Assembly (NCBI GenBank): GCA_947626365.1
Contig: CANQRW010000016.1
Span: forward strand, 1 to 54,645
Reading direction: 5' to 3'
Source: an uncultured Lachnospiraceae bacterium
GTDB lineage: Bacteria > Bacillota > Clostridia > Lachnospirales > Lachnospiraceae
Length of the DNA stretch: 54,645 nucleotides
Position numbers and translations under genes: made by a program. Below, piece by piece: positions 8,887 to 16,563 of the stretch; positions within the stretch are counted from its first letter, which is position 1, and each line of letters opens with the position of its first letter. The notes beneath the pieces are model-generated. The model searched no databases, was not told the DNA's origin, and worked only from the letters and a program-made list of their open reading frames with translations.

Positions 8887-9617
8887 ACGTGATCATCCCA
8901 ATAGCGGGAGCAAATAAAGCTGTGGAAACGGAATACATCAAAAGCCTCCAGGAGATAGAGCGGAAGACGGTCATCCAGTACGCGTTCGAGTCCCTGCAGG
9001 ATGTGAAGGCGGAGCATTTCATAGTGGTTGTAAAGCGGGTGGATGTGAATACATACCACATCGATGATATTGTGCGCCTCCTTCGGCCTGGGGCAGAAGT
9101 AGTGATTGCGGAAGGGCAGACCATGGGCGCGGCCTGCAGCTGTATGCTGGCGGTGGACAGGCTTGTCATGGATGAGCCGCTGCTGATTGTGGGGAGCGAC
9201 CAGCTGCTGACGGTGTCCGCGGAAAAGATCCTTTCGGAGTTCATGGAAAGGGATTATGACGGGGGCGTGGTCATTTTTGACGATGTACACCCGCGCTGGT
9301 CCTTTGTGCGCCTGGATGAGAATGACCATGTAATCGAAGCGGCGGAGAAGCGCCCGATCAGCCGGAACGCGTCGGCCGGCTTTTATTATTTTAAGAAGGC
9401 TTCATTTTTTATGGATGCGGCAGAGCGGATGATCATGAAGAATGCCAGCGTCAACGGCAGCTTTTATATCTGTCCGGTATTCAATGAGATGATCCTTCAG
9501 CAGAAAGTCATAGGGACATACCGGATCGGCAAGGACCAGTATTACAGCATGAGCCATGAGTCCGGAATGGAGGCGTACCGGACATATCTGAGGAACAGGG
9601 GAGGACAGGCAGGATGA
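8883..9617 (+). CDS. Nucleotidyltransferase-fold protein lacking the usual N-terminal catalytic motif
   Basis: 244 residues, resembling the second nucleotidyltransferase of this cluster (starting 9948). Both share a xPxWSFV/I segment, an AS/TxGFY/IY segment and an NxxFYxxPVxNEMI segment. The signature loop is altered, however. The paralogue has MAGRGSR and later MPKPL, whereas this protein has IAGANKAVETEY and IKSLQEI, with the GxGxR arginine and the PKPL lysine both missing. It may therefore be non-catalytic, regulatory, or use a different phosphate donor. It overlaps the HAD gene and the cupin gene by four bases on each side. The fold call is solid; the activity is open. Confidence 0.65.
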   Translation: MNVIIPIAGANKAVETEYIKSLQEIERKTVIQYAFESLQDVKAEHFIVVVKRVDVNTYHIDDIVRLLRPGAEVVIAEGQTMGAACSCMLAVDRLVMDEPLLIVGSDQLLTVSAEKILSEFMERDYDGGVVIFDDVHPRWSFVRLDENDHVIEAAEKRPISRNASAGFYYFKKASFFMDAAERMIMKNASVNGSFYICPVFNEMILQQKVIGTYRIGKDQYYSMSHESGMEAYRTYLRNRGGQAG

Positions 9618-9943
9618 AGAAAGCAAGGCTGGAGGACATGGTAAAGGGATGGTTCGTCGGGAATTTTGAACCGAGTCTTTACAAAACGAATGATGTAGAG
9701 GTGGCTGTAAAGAGATATCGCGCGGGGGACTATGAGGCAGCGCATTACCATAAGATCGCCACAGAACTGACGGTAGTCATCAGGGGCAAGGTACGGATGA
9801 ACGGAGCAGAGTATGGAGAGGGAGACATCATTGTGATGGAACCAGGGGATATCACGGATTTCGAGGCGCTCACGGATGCGGAGAATGTGGTGGTGAAAAT
9901 ACCAGGTGCTAATAATGACAAATACATCGTGGAGGAGGGATAA
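9614..9943 (+). CDS. Small cupin-domain protein
   Basis: 109 residues forming a single cupin beta-barrel. The pattern includes YEAAHYHKIATELTVVIRGK (residues about 38-57), with two His and a Glu like the metal-binding cupin motif 1, and MEPGDITDFEALTDAE as motif 2. The start overlaps the previous stop by four bases and the next gene begins four bases after its stop, so it is embedded in the operon. Small cupins in polysaccharide loci may be sugar isomerases/epimerases or sensors of a sugar ligand. There is no direct evidence for which applies here. Confidence 0.7.
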   Translation: MKKARLEDMVKGWFVGNFEPSLYKTNDVEVAVKRYRAGDYEAAHYHKIATELTVVIRGKVRMNGAEYGEGDIIVMEPGDITDFEALTDAENVVVKIPGANNDKYIVEEG

Positions 9944-9947
9944 AAAT

Positions 9948-10691
9948 ATGCTGAACATAGTCGTACCCATGGCGGGCCGTGGAAGCCGGTTCGCAAAAGC
10001 GGGATATGAGATGCCAAAGCCGCTGATCGATGTTAATGGAATGCCAATGATAGAAGTCGTCACGAGGAACATCACACCAAAATGTGCGCACAGATTTATA
10101 TACATTTGCCAGCAGGATCACTTGGAAAAATATAATCTCGCGGAAAAACTCGAAAGGATAGCGCCGGGCTGTGCAGTGGTCACGGTGGATCATATCACGG
10201 AGGGTGCCGCCTGTACGGTGCTTTTGGCAGAGAAATATATTGACAATGACGATCCTATGATGATAGCGAACAGTGACCAGTATGTGGATACGGACATCAA
10301 TGTTTTTTGGGGAGCAATGAAGGATCACGACGGCCTGATTATGACGATGCCCGCGAATGATCCGAAGTGGAGCTTTATCAAATACGACAGTCAAGGCTTG
10401 GTGACATTGGTACGTGAGAAGGAGGTCATTTCAGATCAGGCGACAGTGGGGATCTATAATTACAGGCATGGGAAAGATTTTGTGTACTATGCCCATCAGA
10501 TGATCGATAAAGATATCCGTGTGAACAATGAATTCTATGTTGCGCCGGTCTATAATGAGATGATTGAGGCTGGAAAGAAGATTACATACTGCAATGTGGG
10601 AGAAAAGATGCATGGTCTGGGGACACCGGAGGATTTGGAGAAATTTCTAACAATATTCCCAGGGTCTGGGATACATATGGGAGAATACTAA
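9948..10691 (+). CDS. Sugar-phosphate nucleotidyltransferase
   Basis: 247 residues from the ATG at 9948, preceded by GGAGGAGGG. It has the canonical nucleotide-binding loop VPMAGRGSRF (residues 5-14) with PKPLIDVNG (about 24-32) and an acidic NSDQYVD metal site (about 107-113). It should transfer a nucleotidyl group from an NTP to a sugar 1-phosphate or related phosphate. The length is that of HddC-like guanylyltransferases and short cytidylyltransferases, shorter than RmlA (about 290). The last base of its stop codon is the first base of the next start (TAATG). Confidence 0.8.
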   Translation: MLNIVVPMAGRGSRFAKAGYEMPKPLIDVNGMPMIEVVTRNITPKCAHRFIYICQQDHLEKYNLAEKLERIAPGCAVVTVDHITEGAACTVLLAEKYIDNDDPMMIANSDQYVDTDINVFWGAMKDHDGLIMTMPANDPKWSFIKYDSQGLVTLVREKEVISDQATVGIYNYRHGKDFVYYAHQMIDKDIRVNNEFYVAPVYNEMIEAGKKITYCNVGEKMHGLGTPEDLEKFLTIFPGSGIHMGEY

Positions 10692-11794
10692 TGAAGAAGG
10701 TCATGCTTGTTTTCGGCACCCGCCCGGAGGCCATTAAAATGTGTCCTTTGGTCAACGAACTGAAGGGCAGAAGGGAAATCCAAACTGTTGTCTGCGTCAC
10801 TGGACAGCACCGTCAGATGCTGGATCAGGTGCTGGAGACATTCAAAGTCGTTCCTGATTACGACCTGTCGATCATGAAGGAGCGCCAGACTTTGTTCGAT
10901 GTGACGACGAATATCCTGAATCGGATACGGGAGGTTCTGGAGAAGGAAAGTCCGGATGTGGTACTGGTTCACGGAGATACATCGACTACTTTCGTAACAG
11001 CTCTTGCCTGCTTCTATCTCCAGATTCCGGTTGGACATGTGGAGGCCGGTCTGCGTACTTACAACATCTACTCACCATATCCGGAAGAATTCAACCGCCA
11101 AGCAGTCAGCATCATTTCTGCATATAACTTTGCTCCGACAGAATTTTCAAAGCAGAATCTGATTAAAGAGGGAAAAAATCCTTCTTCTATTTTTGTAACA
11201 GGGAATACGGCGATTGACGCACTAAAAACTACTGTTCGCGCAGATTATTGCCATGAACAATTAGATTGGGCGGAAGGCAGCCGGCTGATTATGGTTACGG
11301 CCCACCGCAGAGAAAACCTTGGAGAGCCGATGAAGCATATGTTCCAGGCGATCCGACGGGTATGTGATGAACATCCGGATGTGAAGGCCATTTATCCGAT
11401 CCATATGAACCCGGTTGTACGGGAGACGGCAAAAGCGATCCTTGGTGGTGATGCGCGGATACGGATTATCGAGCCGCTGGATGTACTGGATTTCCACAAC
11501 TTCCTTGCACATTCGTACATGATCCTGACAGATTCTGGCGGGATTCAAGAAGAAGCACCGTCGTTAGGCAAGCCTGTTCTTGTAATGCGTGACACAACGG
11601 AGCGGCCGGAAGGGATTGCGGCAGGGACGCTGAAACTGGTTGGGACAGATGAGGAAACCATTTATAAGGCGTTTAAACGGCTTCTGGAGGATTCGGATGA
11701 ATATGCGCGGATGAGCGAGGCCAGCAATCCTTATGGAGATGGGCTGGCGAGTAAGAGGATTGCAGATATACTTGAAAAGGATTTGCTGACCTGA
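10691..11794 (+). CDS. wecB: UDP-N-acetylglucosamine 2-epimerase (non-hydrolysing)
   Basis: 367 residues, the usual size. The N-terminus KKVMLVFGTRPEAIKMCPL is diagnostic. VHGDTSTTF, GHVEAGLRT, YPEEFNRQ, a TAHRREN segment and the C-terminal LTDSGGIQEEAPSLGKP complete the family pattern. The enzyme interconverts UDP-GlcNAc and UDP-ManNAc in the cytoplasm, supplying ManNAc for wall or capsular polymers. It overlaps the nucleotidyltransferase gene by one base and is the last intact gene of the polysaccharide locus. Confidence 0.95.
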   Translation: MKKVMLVFGTRPEAIKMCPLVNELKGRREIQTVVCVTGQHRQMLDQVLETFKVVPDYDLSIMKERQTLFDVTTNILNRIREVLEKESPDVVLVHGDTSTTFVTALACFYLQIPVGHVEAGLRTYNIYSPYPEEFNRQAVSIISAYNFAPTEFSKQNLIKEGKNPSSIFVTGNTAIDALKTTVRADYCHEQLDWAEGSRLIMVTAHRRENLGEPMKHMFQAIRRVCDEHPDVKAIYPIHMNPVVRETAKAILGGDARIRIIEPLDVLDFHNFLAHSYMILTDSGGIQEEAPSLGKPVLVMRDTTERPEGIAAGTLKLVGTDEETIYKAFKRLLEDSDEYARMSEASNPYGDGLASKRIADILEKDLLT

Positions 11795-11883
11795 TTAACG
11801 GTGACGAGCAGATACTGAAGCTGGAACTGCCGAGATGGAATCTTCCGGTTTACCATGATCCGTCAAAAAAGTATCTTAAATAA
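11776..11883 (+). pseudogene. Possible 3' fragment of a lost gene
   Basis: After wecB a different frame is open from 11776 to the TAA at 11881-11883. It encodes a well-formed tail (INGDEQILKLELPRWNLPVY, then HDPSKKYLK) with no start codon or ribosome binding site of its own. It looks like the last 30 or so residues of a deleted gene, left at the junction between the polysaccharide locus and the accessory island. I do not recognise the family. It may equally be chance. Confidence 0.25.
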
Positions 11884-11934
11884 AGACATATGATGCCGAA
11901 AATGGAAATATATTCCTCGTTAGTCTCCAAAACA

Positions 11935-11964
11935 TTGACAAAATGAAACGATTTGACATATAAT
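11935..11964 (+). promoter_or_regulatory. Sigma-A promoter of the XRE/protease/PIN operon
   Basis: A consensus -35 TTGACA (11935-11940) and -10 TATAAT (11959-11964) are separated by 18 bases. The start codon of the XRE gene lies 31 bases downstream of the -10. The sequence seen is a textbook strong promoter. Autoregulation by the XRE product is likely from family knowledge, but no clear palindromic operator was recognised here. Confidence 0.8.
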
Positions 11965-11995
11965 AATAACAGAAAATGATCATGGAGGTGGCATA

Positions 11996-12370
11996 ATGGT
12001 AGATATTAATGTTGTAGTTGCCAACAACATTATGGATCAGATGAAAAATCACAATGTAAAGCAGATTGAGTTGGCAAACACGATTGGTGTGACAAAGCAG
12101 ATTATGAGCAAAATGCTGAATGGCTCACGTCTGATCAGTATTGCGGAACTTCATAAGATTGCTGACTATTTTCATGTCAAGACGGATGATCTGATGAAAC
12201 CATCAGCCGATCCCTCTGATACGAATGTTATGAGAGCTTTCATGGGAAAAGTAGGGTCAGAGGCAGCCAGGGAAGCATTGCGGACGGCAGATGAGCTTGC
12301 AGACATGATAATTTTTCATGCAAATGTCAGAGAAAATGCGGGAATCATGTCTGAAACATGGGAGATGTAG
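11996..12370 (+). CDS. XRE-family helix-turn-helix regulator / putative antitoxin
   Basis: 124 residues, with an N-terminal HTH_3 domain at about 8-66 (IELANTIGVTKQIMSKMLNG is the helix-turn-helix core). A C-terminal helical tail follows, about 58 residues long and of unknown role. An AGGAGGTG-like site precedes the ATG. The stop lies three bases before the ImmA/IrrE-type protease gene. XRE repressors paired with such proteases are often cleaved to release gene expression after stress, as with ImmR/ImmA in ICEBs1 and DdrO/IrrE in Deinococcus. A third gene encoding a PIN-like protein follows, so this may be the repressor and antitoxin of a three-part system. Confidence 0.85.
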   Translation: MVDINVVVANNIMDQMKNHNVKQIELANTIGVTKQIMSKMLNGSRLISIAELHKIADYFHVKTDDLMKPSADPSDTNVMRAFMGKVGSEAAREALRTADELADMIIFHANVRENAGIMSETWEM

Positions 12371-12373
12371 AAC

Positions 12374-13192
12374 ATGGCTTCAATTATCAATAGGGTCTTG
12401 TACAAAGAAAACTTGAAAAGGTTTGAACAGATTCGGGCAGCAGCGACTGACTTTTCTACCTATTATGTCGGCCGGAATATTATACAGGATGATATTTTTA
12501 TTGTGATTGAAAACTATGCCCGAACAAAGGAAATGCCATTGGAATGGCTGCGTTTTCCCATAAAAGACAAGGAACTGTGCGCATGTGCATTTATTCGCGG
12601 CGGACGCATTTTTGTCATGCTGAATTCAGGAATACCAATGTCAAAACAGATATTTGCGGCGGCTCATGAGCTATATCATATCCGGTGTTTTCTGGAGGAT
12701 AATGACACGGAACTGGCAAAGAGCGGCTCAATTCTGGATTCCAAAACGATAGATGCGGAAACCACAAAAAAAGAAGAGATGGAAGCCAACGCATTTGCCG
12801 GGATCCTTCTTGTGCCGGTAGAGGCGTTGGAGCAGCAGATTCGGATTTACCAGATCGATAAGAGTTCTATACAGATTGAAGATGTTCTTACTTTAATGGA
12901 GATTTTCGCTGTTCCTTATAAGGCCATGGTTCTTCGTCTGATGGAAGAGCAGATTTTGTCCGATGACCTGGCAGAAAAAATGATTGAAGTGCCAATTCCT
13001 GAAATCAGACGGAGAATGGAGATCACCGGCAAAGCGAAACGTTGGGATATGATTCCGACAGGATATGAAAAATTTGGAAGCCTGCTGGAGAATCTTACGA
13101 TCAACACGGAAAATGAATCCTTGCCAGAGAGCCGGTTGAAAAGCGATTGGGCGAAACTGGAAGAAATCAAAAAGAAATACGGGATTGAGTGA
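12374..13192 (+). CDS. ImmA/IrrE-family metallo-endopeptidase (COG2856)
   Basis: 272 residues. The zinc motif HELYH (His98, Glu99, His102) sits in the central domain, and a downstream Glu in MEANAFAGILL (about 136-146) matches the third-ligand region of this family. A C-terminal extension of about 110 residues is mostly helical and unassigned. Members cleave cognate XRE-type repressors in the cytoplasm. It follows the XRE gene by three bases and precedes the PIN-like gene by six, so the three are one operon. Inference: it processes the adjacent XRE protein, or activates the PIN-like protein, in response to a signal. Confidence 0.9.
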   Translation: MASIINRVLYKENLKRFEQIRAAATDFSTYYVGRNIIQDDIFIVIENYARTKEMPLEWLRFPIKDKELCACAFIRGGRIFVMLNSGIPMSKQIFAAAHELYHIRCFLEDNDTELAKSGSILDSKTIDAETTKKEEMEANAFAGILLVPVEALEQQIRIYQIDKSSIQIEDVLTLMEIFAVPYKAMVLRLMEEQILSDDLAEKMIEVPIPEIRRRMEITGKAKRWDMIPTGYEKFGSLLENLTINTENESLPESRLKSDWAKLEEIKKKYGIE

Positions 13193-13198
13193 CAAGGG

Positions 13199-14020
13199 AT
13201 GGCTGCAGGACTTAAGTACGCGATATTGGATACAGATTTTGTTTTCAAAGCAAATATAATTAAATCAGAAACCTCGGCGCTTGCGGATGAAGCGCTTAAG
13301 TTTCCGGACTATCAATTCTTCTGCCATCAAAAGCTGAAAGAGGAATTGGGGGATCATGGGAGCGGAGAAGCGAAGCTGTGGCTTGAAAGGAAAATTGCTT
13401 CCGGAGAAATTACCTGCTATTCAGATGGGCAAATCATAACTGAAATACGGGAAAAGCTCCATGGATTCTGCTATGATTATTACAGGTCGTTTTTGAAACA
13501 GGGATGTGACCTTTTTGATGTCGGGTTTTATGCAAGATATTTTATGCCGTTGGATGAATGGCTGGAAAAGGGAGAAGACAGTACAGAAGCGTTTTTGGCG
13601 GTATTGTGTTCCTGCGAAGACGGGATCGGCCATCAAAAGAGCTACGGAGAGATAAAAGCGTTTGTCCTGGTGCAGGTTCTCAGACTCTTATATGGTATGG
13701 AAACCTACATATTCTGCTCCGACGACTTTGGAGCCAGACAGGGGTTCGCAAATGGGGCGCAGATTCCCTGTATCAGTATCTTAAGTGTGTTTCTCAAAAT
13801 GCGACTGAATGGCAAGGGGATGGAAGAAGTACAGCCATTCTTTCAGAGCTTCGTCCACTGGTGTACCAACAGGGAAAATCCTCAGACGCATGTGAGAGTC
13901 TGGGTATTCAGAGAAGGCTCCGATAAAAGAGAAAGAACGCCGCTGGCATCCATTCTGCAAGATATATATGAGGGTTTATATTGCGTCAGAAAAAATGGCG
14001 ATCTGCAAAGGATTACATGA
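13199..14020 (+). CDS. PIN-like domain protein, third gene of the XRE/protease operon
   Basis: 273 residues. The N-terminal 200 residues show the spacing of a PIN nuclease. AILDTDFV has Asp11 and Asp13. KLKEELGD has acidic residues near 48-52. SYGEIKA has Glu151. FCSDDFGARQGFA has Asp175/176. These correspond to the four acidic clusters that bind metal in PIN RNases. The remaining 70 residues (HVRVWVFREGSDKRERTPL and onward) are unassigned. It is longer than VapC toxins (about 130). The function would be RNA cleavage, silenced by the upstream proteins; this is inference from fold pattern. The start ATG follows a CAAGGG site overlapping the previous stop region. Confidence 0.55.
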   Translation: MAAGLKYAILDTDFVFKANIIKSETSALADEALKFPDYQFFCHQKLKEELGDHGSGEAKLWLERKIASGEITCYSDGQIITEIREKLHGFCYDYYRSFLKQGCDLFDVGFYARYFMPLDEWLEKGEDSTEAFLAVLCSCEDGIGHQKSYGEIKAFVLVQVLRLLYGMETYIFCSDDFGARQGFANGAQIPCISILSVFLKMRLNGKGMEEVQPFFQSFVHWCTNRENPQTHVRVWVFREGSDKRERTPLASILQDIYEGLYCVRKNGDLQRIT

Positions 14021-14031
14021 GCGAAGGGTGA

Positions 14032-14142
14032 ATGACGGATTATGAGACTCATCCTGAGCATGAAAGACAGCTGAGGAATCGTGCTGCCAGGAGAAGAAAT
14101 TTTCTGAGGCAGAAGTGGGTTCAGAATTATAAGGGTATTTGA
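14032..14142 (+). CDS. Small basic ORF downstream of the PIN-like gene
   Basis: A 36-codon frame starts at an ATG 11 bases after the PIN-like stop, behind GAAGGG. The product is strongly basic in its second half (RNRAARRRNFLRQKWVQNYK), which could bind nucleic acid. It sits before the operon terminator at 14180-14220. Its short length means chance is possible, and I know no matching family. Confidence 0.3.
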   Translation: MTDYETHPEHERQLRNRAARRRNFLRQKWVQNYKGI

Positions 14143-14179
14143 TGAAGAGGCCTTTTAAGCGGGACAGACGATAATCAGG

Positions 14180-14220
14180 AAAAGCGCAGGACGCTCATTA
14201 TGAGATGTCCAGCGCTTTTT
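14180..14220 (+). terminator. Intrinsic terminator of the XRE/protease/PIN operon
   Basis: An inverted repeat, AAAAGCGC-A-GGAC paired with GTCC-A-GCGCTTTT, with one internal mismatch and a loop of about 15 bases. It ends in TTTTT. It lies 160 bases after the PIN-like gene. Confidence 0.75.
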
Positions 14221-14355
14221 CTCTGGCGCTTTAATTTTGAATCTATGCAATATACTGGTTATAAATGGTGATGAACCATCAAATAAAATTCTCCTTAAAT
14301 TTCTTTGAAAAATTGTTCAGTTAACCCTTTGCAAATTAGCTAAAGAAGTGTATAA

Positions 14356-14439
14356 CAATTCGGTATTCTGAGAGGGGATGCTCGTCTGGAACAGGCGAAG
14401 GAAGCAAGACTGAGAGAAAAATATGAGACTGTTGATTGA
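14356..14439 (+). pseudogene. Fossil antitoxin C-terminus
   Basis: The frame from 14356 to the TGA at 14437-14439 encodes a charged helical tail (RLEQAKEARLREKYE) with no start codon. Its end overlaps the start of a truncated PIN-toxin gene by 17 bases, the usual overlap arrangement of antitoxin and toxin. Inferred to be the remnant of a toxin-antitoxin pair. The 130 bases between the upstream terminator and this fragment hold nothing else recognisable. Confidence 0.35.
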
Positions 14440-14521
14440 TGGGAATGTCATCCTGGACGTTCTGCAGAAGCGCGAACCGCATTTATCCCCTTGCGGTTTC
14501 CCGGCATTTCCGATATACTGA
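14423..14521 (+). pseudogene. Truncated VapC-type PIN toxin
   Basis: The ATG at 14423 begins MRLLIDGNVILDVLQKREPH, which is the first beta-strand and helix of VapC-like PIN toxins, whose usual form is LLIDTNVILDVL. The frame stops after 32 codons, at about a quarter of the expected 130-140 residues. The Thr before Asn in the usual DTN is Gly here. It is a decayed toxin gene next to an intact, unrelated-looking PIN-like operon. Confidence 0.6.
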
Positions 14522-14594
14522 ATATAGATGATAGATGTTGTACCTGCGCGTAAGATGTCTGGTCATGTCAGAACGGGAAGGGGGCTGGGAAACT

Positions 14595-16286
14595 ATGCTG
14601 TGGGAAAAGAGACCGCTGCCTATCGGGACGGAATTTTTTGATGAACTAAGGGAAAAAGAGTGTTACTATGTGGATAAAACCGGGCTGATTGCGGAACTTC
14701 TGCGCAGTCAGGCTAAAGTAACGCTGTTCACGCGGCCGCGGCGGTTCGGAAAAACGCTGGCGATGACAACGTTAAAATGCTTCTTCGAGATTGGAGCGAA
14801 TCCGTCGCTCTTTGAAGGACTGGCGATCTCCCGGGAAAGGGAGCTGTGCGAACAGCACATGGGGAAGTACCCGGTGGTGTTCGTATCGCTGAAAGGCGTG
14901 GACGCAGCCAATTTCACCAGGGCCAGGGAGCAGATGGGAAGTGTGATCGCGAGGGCGGCCGAACGGCTGGACTTTCTGGTGCACAGCGAGAAGCTTACGG
15001 ATAAGGACAAGGACAGTTTCCGTGCGCTGCAGTATTACAGCATGTCGGAGCAGGCAATGACAGACAGCTTGTGGACGTTCTGTCGTCTTCTGGAGAAGCA
15101 CTATGGCCGCAAGGCGGTCCTGCTGATTGACGAGTACGATGTGCCGCTGCAGAAAGCGTTCTACGCCGGATATTACGACGAGATGGTGGGGCTGATCCGC
15201 AACATGTTCGCGCAGGCTCTTAAGACCAACGACAGCCTGGAGCGGGCAGTGCTGACCGGCTGCCTGCGGATTTCGAAGGAAAGCATCTTCACGGGAATGA
15301 ATAATTTACAGGTGTTCACGGTGGCGGATTCAGCGTTTTCCGACTGCTTCGGGTTTACGGACGCGGAAGTCCGGGATCTTATGGACTACTATGGCTTGAC
15401 AGGCTCCTATGAAAGCGCGAAGGAGTGGTATGACGGTTACCGGTTTGGTGAAGAGGCGATATACTGCCCATGGGATATGGTGAATTATATTTACGACCTC
15501 CGTTTCAATCCGTCGGACACCCCGAGAAATTTCTGGGCCAATTCCAGCAGCAACGACGCGGTACGGGAGTTCGTGCGGCGGATGGACGCCGGTTCGGCCC
15601 GGCGGGAGCTGCAGGTGCTGGCGGACGGCGGTACGGTGAAGAAACGGATCCATCAGGAACTGACCTACCGGGAGATGTATACCACGGTGGAGAACCTGTG
15701 GAGCCTGCTCTACATGACCGGCTACCTGACGAGTGCCGGGAAACCGGATGAGGAGGGGATACCGCTGACCATCCCGAATCGGGAGATCCGCACGATCTTC
15801 GCGGACCAGATCATGGAACTGTTCCGGGAAGAGACGCGAAATGACGGGGAATCGCTGAAGAGGCTGTGCGGCGCTTTCGCGGCCGGCGATGCAGCTGGGG
15901 TGGAGAAGGCGTTCGGCGGCTACCTGCGGCGTGCGATCAGCATCCGTGACACGTCGGTACGGAAGGCGCGAAAGGAGAACTTCTATCATGGAATCCTCAT
16001 GGGGCTTTTGGCGTACAAGGCGGACTGGATCGTGACCAGTAACCGGGAGAGCGGCGACGGCTACAGCGACATCCTTGTGGAGGCTGAGGACGGCAGCCTG
16101 GGAATCGTCATCGAGGTGAAATACGCCGAGGACGGCAGCCTGGAGTCCTCGGCGCGGGAGGCGCTTGCGCAGATTGAGACGAAGCGCTATGATGAGGTGT
16201 TTGCAGACGAAGGCATTGAGAACGTGCTGAAATACGGGATTGCCTGCTACAAGAAGCGGTGCCGTGTGATGCTGGGTGATGGATAA
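14595..16286 (+). CDS. AAA-ATPase-like / PD-(D/E)XK nuclease superfamily protein
   Basis: 563 residues from the ATG at 14595, chosen for the GGGAAGGGGGC site upstream. The frame also runs back to 14535. The N-terminus PIGTEFFDELREKECYYVDK, the Walker-A-like RPRRFGKTL (about 55-63) and the Walker B VLLIDEYDVPL mark the AAA-ATPase_like family. The C-terminal YSDILVEAEDG...IVIEVKYA matches the PD-(D/E)XK nuclease domain usually fused to it. These proteins occur in many copies in gut anaerobes. Their function is unknown, and a mobile-element or defence role has been suggested. It is GC-rich and lies beside toxin-antitoxin debris, consistent with an accessory island. Confidence 0.85.
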   Translation: MLWEKRPLPIGTEFFDELREKECYYVDKTGLIAELLRSQAKVTLFTRPRRFGKTLAMTTLKCFFEIGANPSLFEGLAISRERELCEQHMGKYPVVFVSLKGVDAANFTRAREQMGSVIARAAERLDFLVHSEKLTDKDKDSFRALQYYSMSEQAMTDSLWTFCRLLEKHYGRKAVLLIDEYDVPLQKAFYAGYYDEMVGLIRNMFAQALKTNDSLERAVLTGCLRISKESIFTGMNNLQVFTVADSAFSDCFGFTDAEVRDLMDYYGLTGSYESAKEWYDGYRFGEEAIYCPWDMVNYIYDLRFNPSDTPRNFWANSSSNDAVREFVRRMDAGSARRELQVLADGGTVKKRIHQELTYREMYTTVENLWSLLYMTGYLTSAGKPDEEGIPLTIPNREIRTIFADQIMELFREETRNDGESLKRLCGAFAAGDAAGVEKAFGGYLRRAISIRDTSVRKARKENFYHGILMGLLAYKADWIVTSNRESGDGYSDILVEAEDGSLGIVIEVKYAEDGSLESSAREALAQIETKRYDEVFADEGIENVLKYGIACYKKRCRVMLGDG

Positions 16287-16450
16287 CGGCCTGCCGCATT
16301 TGTGGTAAACGGCTGAACCGGCCGCAGCCCAAATGGGATAATCTTTTCTCTTGAATGATTGACAGGTCGTCAGTTCATGGTAAAAACCTATAAACGGCGT
16401 GGCAGTTATAAAAGGAACAGACAATATAAAAGATAAATTTTATTTTGGGG

Positions 16451-16478
16451 TTGCAGGAGACGGATTAAGTAGTATAAT
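16451..16478 (+). promoter_or_regulatory. Probable promoter of the MATE gene
   Basis: TTGCAG (16451-16456) and TATAAT (16473-16478) are spaced by 16 bases, 86 bases before the GTG start. The rest of the gap from 16287 to 16563 shows nothing recognisable. Confidence 0.55.
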
Positions 16479-16563
16479 ATCCTCAAATGCGGTCCCATTT
16501 TGGCCTCGTTAGTTGGAGCAGTGGGAGCGTAATTTCTTGTAAGATAGAGAGGACAGATAAGGC

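Noticed and set aside
15330-16424. A minus-strand frame opposite the AAA-ATPase gene
   Set aside because: Shadow of the plus-strand gene, without motif or ribosome binding site.
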